NCBI GenBank assembly: GCA_016650445.1
Contig: JAENVS010000018.1
Location: forward strand, 25,347 to 89,346
DNA from: Frankiaceae bacterium
GTDB lineage: Bacteria > Actinomycetota > Actinomycetes > Mycobacteriales > SCTD01
Reading direction: 5' to 3'
Length of the DNA: 64,000 nucleotides
In this document: piece by piece, positions 59,828-64,000 of the stretch
Layout of the letters: every line of letters begins with the position of its first letter
How positions within the stretch are numbered: the stretch's first letter is position 1
Made by a program: the position numbers and the translations under genes
The notes under the pieces: generated by a model
The model's database searches: none
What the model saw: the letters and a program-made list of their open reading frames with translations, nothing else
Told to the model about the DNA's origin: nothing

Positions 59828-60228
59828 CCATCACCGAGGCGTGGTGCCGGACGTACACCCGCCTGCTCCCGACGGAGGAGGCCGAGTGCCGTCAGCGCGA
59901 GATCGCCAGCCACGTGCACGAGGCGCTGGAGCACGGGGTCTCCCGATCGCGCCTGATGAGGGAGGCCGGCTTGGGCATGCCGGCAGACCTGCTGTGGAGC
60001 GCCGCCGTGCGGCGGCGCGCGGGTCTGCCAGCGCTGTGGCTCATCCCGCTCATCGATGCGTCCGTCGGCGCGATTGTCGGCGGCGCGTTGATCCTGTTGA
60101 CGCTGCTCTGGGCGTCGCTGCCGACGGGCGAGGAGTCGGGCTGGCCGGCACGTGCTCTCGCCTACGGGGCACTCGCACTGGCCAGCTCGGGACATGCCGT
60201 CGCGATCGTCACGTGGTTGCGTCGCTGA
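59824..60228 (+). CDS. Membrane protein paired with PadR regulator
   Basis: 134 residues. Soluble N-terminal half (WCRTYTRLLPTEEAECRQREIASHVHEALEHG) similar to the HAAS/DUF1700 domain that accompanies PadR regulators, followed by two membrane helices (LPALWLIPLIDASVGAIVGG and LAYGALALASSGHAVAIVTW). It may relay a membrane signal to the regulator. GTG start. Confidence 0.78.
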   Translation: MTITEAWCRTYTRLLPTEEAECRQREIASHVHEALEHGVSRSRLMREAGLGMPADLLWSAAVRRRAGLPALWLIPLIDASVGAIVGGALILLTLLWASLPTGEESGWPARALAYGALALASSGHAVAIVTWLRR

Positions 60229-60253
60229 CACCTACCCCCTATGTTCCTATAAA
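60225..60253 (+). promoter_or_regulatory. Promoter with -35 CTGACA and -10 TATAAA, 17-bp spacing
   Basis: -35 CTGACA at 60225-60230 overlaps the stop codon of the PadR partner gene; -10 TATAAA at 60248-60253. Transcription should start near 60260, giving a 20-nt leader with gggggt before ATG 60281. Confidence 0.72.
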
Positions 60254-60280
60254 GCACCAACCACGACTCCGGGGGTCCGC

Positions 60281-60499
60281 ATGTCACGTCCACGCACCAC
60301 GTACGCCGTGCTCGGCACGCTGCTCGTCGCGTTCTGGTTCCTGGCCGGGATCGGGCAGGGCGACGGCGCGAGCGACAGCGCCGCGAACGTCGGCACGACC
60401 TTCTGGGTGTGCTTCGGCGTCACCGTCCTCGCGGTCGCCGGCTACACCCTCGCCCTCGGCGTCCGCGCGCTCTTAGGACGCCGTGTCGGGAACCCGTGA
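60281..60499 (+). CDS. Small two-helix membrane protein
   Basis: 72 residues: helix 1 TYAVLGTLLVAFWFLAGIG, a short outside loop, helix 2 TTFWVCFGVTVLAVAGYTLALGV, and a basic tail. No family recognised. It has its own consensus promoter. Confidence 0.72.
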   Translation: MSRPRTTYAVLGTLLVAFWFLAGIGQGDGASDSAANVGTTFWVCFGVTVLAVAGYTLALGVRALLGRRVGNP

Positions 60500-60975
60500 T
60501 CGATTGGTGTCGCGGGAGAAGGTGGCATGCCGGAGCCGCGGATGCTGAGCAAGCTGTTCTGATCTGATTGATCTGGAGCCGGGCTCTGAGGGGCGGCGCG
60601 GCCGAAACGGTCGGTAGTCCCGCAGATCCGGCGCGAGCAGCATCGGCCCGCCGCAAGGCGATCGTGGAACCGATGCTTCAGGCAGATGAAGGTCGCCCAA
60701 CAAGACTGGTCAGTTGCGACTACGAGGACTCGACAACGTCCAGGGCGCGTGGAACCTGCAGGCATGGTGCACCTCGTCCCCCCGTGCATGCAGCGCACCG
60801 GTCTGCCGTTTCACCCCGCGACCGCGGCGTCCCGCCAGGCCTGACCGACAGCCGGGTCGTTTTTCTGTTCACAACGGGACCTTCGGCCCTGGACCCGGAC
60901 AAGCCGGCTCGGCCACCGTGTGCCCCGGATGGCCGCACGCTGTGTCGGTCATGTCGGTGAACGCAGGAGAGAGCC
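60500..60975. other. Gene-free region before the cupredoxin gene
   Basis: 476 nt with no intact gene. The central part (about 60618-60775) is a transposase relic. The right part has a T-run with gtcgtttttctgttcac (about 60855-60871), which may belong to a terminator or a promoter for the cupredoxin gene, but I see no clear hairpin or -10/-35 pair. Confidence 0.5.
60618..60775 (+). mobile_element. Remnant of an IS1182-like transposase C-terminus
   Basis: Three overlapping frames give successive pieces of the conserved end of these transposases: SARRKAIVEP (frame 1, to about 60672), FRQMKVAQQ (frame 2) and RLRGLDNVQGAWNLQAWC (frame 3, 60717-60773). Known relatives have RKxxVEPVFGQxK ... FLLRGLxKVRGEWxLxC in one frame. 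So it is a short, twice frame-shifted relic. No inverted terminal repeats seen. Confidence 0.62.
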
Positions 60976-61983
60976 ATGAGGACGAGTTCAAGCAGACGAA
61001 GGATCGTGCGGAGGCCGTTGACGGTGCTGGGTGCAGCCTTGGCCGTTCTCGCGGCCGGGGCGTGCGGCAGCAGCGACACGACGGGGTCGGACGTGGCCAC
61101 ACCGTCGGCGAACCAGACCACGAACCCGACAGCGGCCGGGATCGCCGACGGCAAGTACGTGGAGAACGGCGCGGAGTTCGTCGACGCAGCCGACTGGGAC
61201 ACCAGGGCCACGGTGCGCATCGAGATGGGCGAGATGTTCTTCACTCCGAAGAACGTCACCCTCGCCGCGGGCAAGCCCTACGTGCTCGAGCTCGTCAACA
61301 CCGGAAAGGTGAAGCACGAATTCGCCGCCGGGGCGTTCTTCCGGTCAGCAGCGACCCGCAAGATGGAGAACGCCGGGGCCGAGGTGAAGGCCCCCTTCTT
61401 CACCGAGATCGAGGTCTTCGCCGGCAAGACCGTCGAGCTCTTCGTGATCCCGGTCCTGCCGGGGACGTTCGAGATGCTGTGCGAGATCGCGGGCCACCGC
61501 GAGGCGGGCATGGAAGGGTCGATCACGGTGACCGGCACCGCGCCGGCGGTTCCTGCACCGGTGGTCGGCGACCTGACCGCCGGCAAGTGGATCCAGAACG
61601 GCCCCGCCCTCGTCGAGGCAGCCAACTGGGACGCCAAGAAGACGATCCGCGTCGAGGCCGGCGAGAACGGCGCGAAGATGTTCTTCGAGCCCAAGAACCT
61701 CACCATGAAGGCGGGGACGCCCTACGTGCTCGAGCTCGTGAACGTCGGGAAGGTCAAGCACGAGTACACCGCTGCGGAGTTCTTCCCCACGGCCGCCTTC
61801 CGCAAGGCGGAGGACGCCATCGGCGAGTACAAGGCCCCACGACTGAACGAGGCTGAGGTGCTGCCCGGCAAGCAGTTGGACCTGTACCTGATCCCCACCA
61901 AGGCCGGGACGTTCGAGATCGTCTGCGAGATCGAAGGTCACCGCGCGGCAGGCATGTTCGGGACGATCACGGTCCTTCCGTAG
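60976..61983 (+). CDS. Lipoprotein with two cupredoxin domains
   Basis: 335 residues. Signal peptide with likely lipid-attached Cys30 (VLAAGAC). Two homologous cupredoxin domains of about 120 residues each: the first has type-1 copper ligands His114, Cys169, His174 and Met179 (KHEF; CEIAGHREAGM), the second His262, Cys317, His322 and Met327 (KHEY; CEIEGHRAAGM). Both copper sites look complete. It should carry electrons outside the membrane. It precedes the 4Fe-4S and NrfD genes by 36 nt, so it is probably the electron donor or acceptor of that complex. ATG 60976 has aggagaga upstream. Confidence 0.9.
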   Translation: MRTSSSRRRIVRRPLTVLGAALAVLAAGACGSSDTTGSDVATPSANQTTNPTAAGIADGKYVENGAEFVDAADWDTRATVRIEMGEMFFTPKNVTLAAGKPYVLELVNTGKVKHEFAAGAFFRSAATRKMENAGAEVKAPFFTEIEVFAGKTVELFVIPVLPGTFEMLCEIAGHREAGMEGSITVTGTAPAVPAPVVGDLTAGKWIQNGPALVEAANWDAKKTIRVEAGENGAKMFFEPKNLTMKAGTPYVLELVNVGKVKHEYTAAEFFPTAAFRKAEDAIGEYKAPRLNEAEVLPGKQLDLYLIPTKAGTFEIVCEIEGHRAAGMFGTITVLP

Positions 61984-62019
61984 CCAGGTCTCGCGTCGTC
62001 GGCAAGGAAGGGGAGCACC

Positions 62020-62868
62020 ATGGCACCCCGTAGGACACAGCCTGTGGAGGGACCGCAGCTCCCTCCACGGGGCGTCACCCTCCAAGCGGACGTAGACCTG
62101 TCCCGGCGCCACTTCCTCTCGCGCCTGGCTGCGGCAGGGGTCGTGGTGGCGGGCGCCGGCTCCGGCGCGCTGGCGCTGGTGAGCTACCGCGACGACGCCG
62201 CGGCCTCGTCGAAGGGCCCGTCGCACGCCTGGTGCATGGTCATCGACCTGCGCTCGTGCGACGGGTGCAAGTTGTGCACGATCGCCTGCCAGAAACGCCA
62301 CCAGCTCCCCGTCGAGCAGACCTGGATCAAGGTCAACTCCGTGACGAACAGCGCTGGTGACACGTACCCCATGCCGGTGCCCTGCATGATGTGCGAGAAC
62401 CCTCCCTGCATGTACGTCTGCCCGGTCGGGGCGACCTTCCGCACCGACGAGGGGCTCGTCCTGGTGGACCAGGACACCTGCGTTGGGTCGCGCGCCTGCA
62501 TGGCCGCGTGCCCCTACGAGGCGCGCTACTTCAACTGGAGCGAGCCCCCTCCGGTCAAACGGATGCCGTTCCCCCCGACCCCGCAGATGCCGGTGCCGCA
62601 GCAGAAGGGCACGGTCGGCAAGTGCGTGCTGTGCGCCGACAGGTTGCCGCACGGGGAGCTGCCTGCCTGCGTCGACGAGTGCCCGATGGGGGTGCTCTAC
62701 ATCGGCGACCTCGTCACCGACGTCGCGGTCAACGGGCTGGGTGCGACGGTGGTGCTCTCCGAGTTCCTCAAGGCCAACGACGCCGTACGGTTCAAGGAGG
62801 AGTTCGGGACCAACCCCCGCGTGTACTACATCCTCGGCCACGGCCAGAACCTCTCGGGCACGTCATGA
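62020..62868 (+). CDS. Tat-exported 4Fe-4S ferredoxin subunit (NrfC/PsrB-like)
   Basis: 282 residues. Twin-arginine signal SRRHFLSRLAAAG near residue 28. Cysteine clusters for four 4Fe-4S centres: CDGCKLCTIAC, CMMCENPPCMYVC, CVGSRACMAAC and CVLC ... CVDEC. This is the electron-transfer subunit of the molybdopterin oxidoreductase/NrfCD class. Coupled by ATGA to the NrfD gene. No catalytic subunit lies before it. Confidence 0.94.
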   Translation: MAPRRTQPVEGPQLPPRGVTLQADVDLSRRHFLSRLAAAGVVVAGAGSGALALVSYRDDAAASSKGPSHAWCMVIDLRSCDGCKLCTIACQKRHQLPVEQTWIKVNSVTNSAGDTYPMPVPCMMCENPPCMYVCPVGATFRTDEGLVLVDQDTCVGSRACMAACPYEARYFNWSEPPPVKRMPFPPTPQMPVPQQKGTVGKCVLCADRLPHGELPACVDECPMGVLYIGDLVTDVAVNGLGATVVLSEFLKANDAVRFKEEFGTNPRVYYILGHGQNLSGTS

Positions 62869-64000
62869 GCGCCGAGGTGCGCGAGGCCGTCCTGCGTCCG
62901 TTCGGCAAGCCCAGCCGCGGCTACCTGCTCGTCGTCGGTCTGCTCGGCGCGGTGGTCCTGACGGGCGTGGCCGCCTGGGTCGTGCAGCTGCGGCGGGGCA
63001 TGGGAGTGGCCGGCTACGACGACCACGCGTTCTGGGCCATCTACATCGCCAACGTCATCACGTTCATCGGCGTCAGCTACGGCGGAGCGGTGGTCTCCGC
63101 GATCCTGCGCCTGACCGGCGCAGACTGGCGCGCACCGCTCACCCGGCTCGCCGAGGGCACCGCCGTCGTCACCGTGATCATCGGCGGGGCCTTCATCATC
63201 CCGCACCTCGGACGTCCGGACCGCATCTGGGAGATGGTGACCCAGCCCAACCTGTCCGCTCCGGTGTTCTGGGACTTCGTGGCGATCTCGACCTACGCAG
63301 CAGCGTCCGTCGTGTTCTTCGCTCTCCCGCTCGTGCCTGACATGGCCGCGCTCCGCGAGGGCGACACGACGCGGCTGGGGCGTCGCCGTACCCTGCTTTA
63401 CACGATCCTCTCGCGCGGCTGGGTGGGGGCTCCGCATCAGCGCCGCGTGCTGGCCGGCGGTCTCGGGGTGGTGTCGATCATGATCATCCCGCTCGCCGTG
63501 TCGGTGCACTCGGTCCTCGCCTGGGCCTTCTCGCTGACCTCACGTCCGGGGTGGTACGAGAGCATCTGGGCGCCCTACTTCGTCGTGGCTGCGCTCTACT
63601 CCGGCGTGGCGCTGGTGATCCTCGTCGTGGCCGGCTTCCGCCGCGGCTACCACCTCGAGGCGTTCATCACCGACCGGCACATCGTGCGACTCGGGTTCAT
63701 CATGGCCACCTTCTCCGCCGGCTACCTCTACCTGACCTTCGCCGACATCCTCCCCAGCGCCTACGTCGGAGAACGCGACAGCGCCGAGGTGCTCACCCAC
63801 CTGCTGATCGGTCACGTGGCTGTCTGGTTCTGGCTGTTCGTGGTCGCAGCGGGCGTGGTGCCGCTGCTGATCGTCGCTCTGCCCTGGACCAGGAACGTGG
63901 TCGGCATCGTCATCGCCGCTGCCCTGGTCACCCCTGCGATGTGGGTCAAGCGGATGCTCATGATCGTCGACCCGGCCAACCACGACACCGTGACCGGCTC
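62865..64000 (+). CDS. NrfD/PsrC-type quinone-interacting membrane subunit, 3' truncated
   Basis: The frame runs open to the window edge. At least 378 residues with about nine hydrophobic helices: GYLLVVGLLGAVVLTGVAAW, AFWAIYIANVITFIGVSY, AVVTVIIGGAFIIPHLGRPD, and more. The pattern G-R-P-D after helix 3 and the buried charged residues match NrfD/PsrC/ActC proteins, which exchange electrons with menaquinone. ATG 62865 overlaps the ferredoxin stop. Missing C-terminus. Confidence 0.9.
   Translation, partial: MSAEVREAVLRPFGKPSRGYLLVVGLLGAVVLTGVAAWVVQLRRGMGVAGYDDHAFWAIYIANVITFIGVSYGGAVVSAILRLTGADWRAPLTRLAEGTAVVTVIIGGAFIIPHLGRPDRIWEMVTQPNLSAPVFWDFVAISTYAAASVVFFALPLVPDMAALREGDTTRLGRRRTLLYTILSRGWVGAPHQRRVLAGGLGVVSIMIIPLAVSVHSVLAWAFSLTSRPGWYESIWAPYFVVAALYSGVALVILVVAGFRRGYHLEAFITDRHIVRLGFIMATFSAGYLYLTFADILPSAYVGERDSAEVLTHLLIGHVAVWFWLFVVAAGVVPLLIVALPWTRNVVGIVIAAALVTPAMWVKRMLMIVDPANHDTVTG

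Overview
This is a contiguous stretch of very GC-rich chromosome from a member of the Actinomycetota. The evidence is a WhiB-family iron-sulfur regulator with an AT-hook, a mycoredoxin, an AdnAB helicase-nuclease pair, Ku plus a split LigD, an ANTAR regulator, an F420-type oxidoreductase, DUF3107 and DUF5679 proteins, GTG starts and many 4-bp GTGA/ATGA gene overlaps. The backbone whiB7 - uvrD2 - mrx1 - nudC ... adnB - adnA ... ATL - moeZ ... TetR - DUF3107 - ferritin-like - rhlE follows, as I recall it, the order of Mycobacterium tuberculosis Rv3197A to Rv3211. I cannot name a genus. I saw no tRNA, rRNA, CRISPR array or prophage.

Layout. 0-10 kb: truncated sensor kinase, DUF5679 zinc protein, orphan ThiF/E1-like protein, ABC1 kinase, secreted protein, a sigma-region-4-like/zinc-ribbon pair, Pro-rich repeat protein, methyltransferase, phosphodiesterase and whiB7. 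whiB7 has a long leader with an upstream reading frame, an attenuator-like terminator and an AT-rich promoter. 10-17 kb: PQQ-propeller surface protein, uvrD2, mycoredoxin, GAF-ANTAR regulator, DUF1206 protein, nudC. 17-31.6 kb: a block absent at this place in M. tuberculosis. It holds two M16 peptidases, two tandem secreted ceramidase-like proteins, AidB-type acyl-CoA dehydrogenase, hydrolases, a lipoprotein, and an acetoacetate decarboxylase-like / sulfotransferase / DUF1214 / SDR group around a KstR-type palindrome. 31.6-42 kb: adnB-adnA, secreted S1 protease, alkyltransferase-like protein, RsbW-like ATPase followed by a decayed KaiC gene, moeZ, CsbD. 42-51 kb: a 14-residue-repeat coiled-coil protein, S51 peptidase-like protein, ku, LLM oxidoreductase, split ligD, DUF421. 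51-60 kb: small conserved proteins, TetR, DUF3107, ferritin-like protein, rhlE, DUF2236, GNAT, RecB-like nuclease, PadR and its membrane partner. 60-64 kb: a transposase relic, then a double-cupredoxin lipoprotein, a Tat-exported 4Fe-4S protein and an NrfD-type membrane protein cut by the window end.

How the genes work together. DNA repair is the strongest theme: AdnAB, UvrD2, Ku/LigD, the alkyltransferase-like protein and a RecB-like nuclease. Redox and stress genes form a second theme (mycoredoxin, NudC, CsbD, WhiB7). The right end looks like the start of a respiratory electron-transfer operon. Several genes appear to be transcribed without a leader: a TANNNT -10 hexamer lies 6-8 nt before the start codon and no Shine-Dalgarno sequence is present.

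The only stretch of more than 300 bases without an intact gene, apart from the whiB7 leader, is 60500-60975. It contains the transposase relic.
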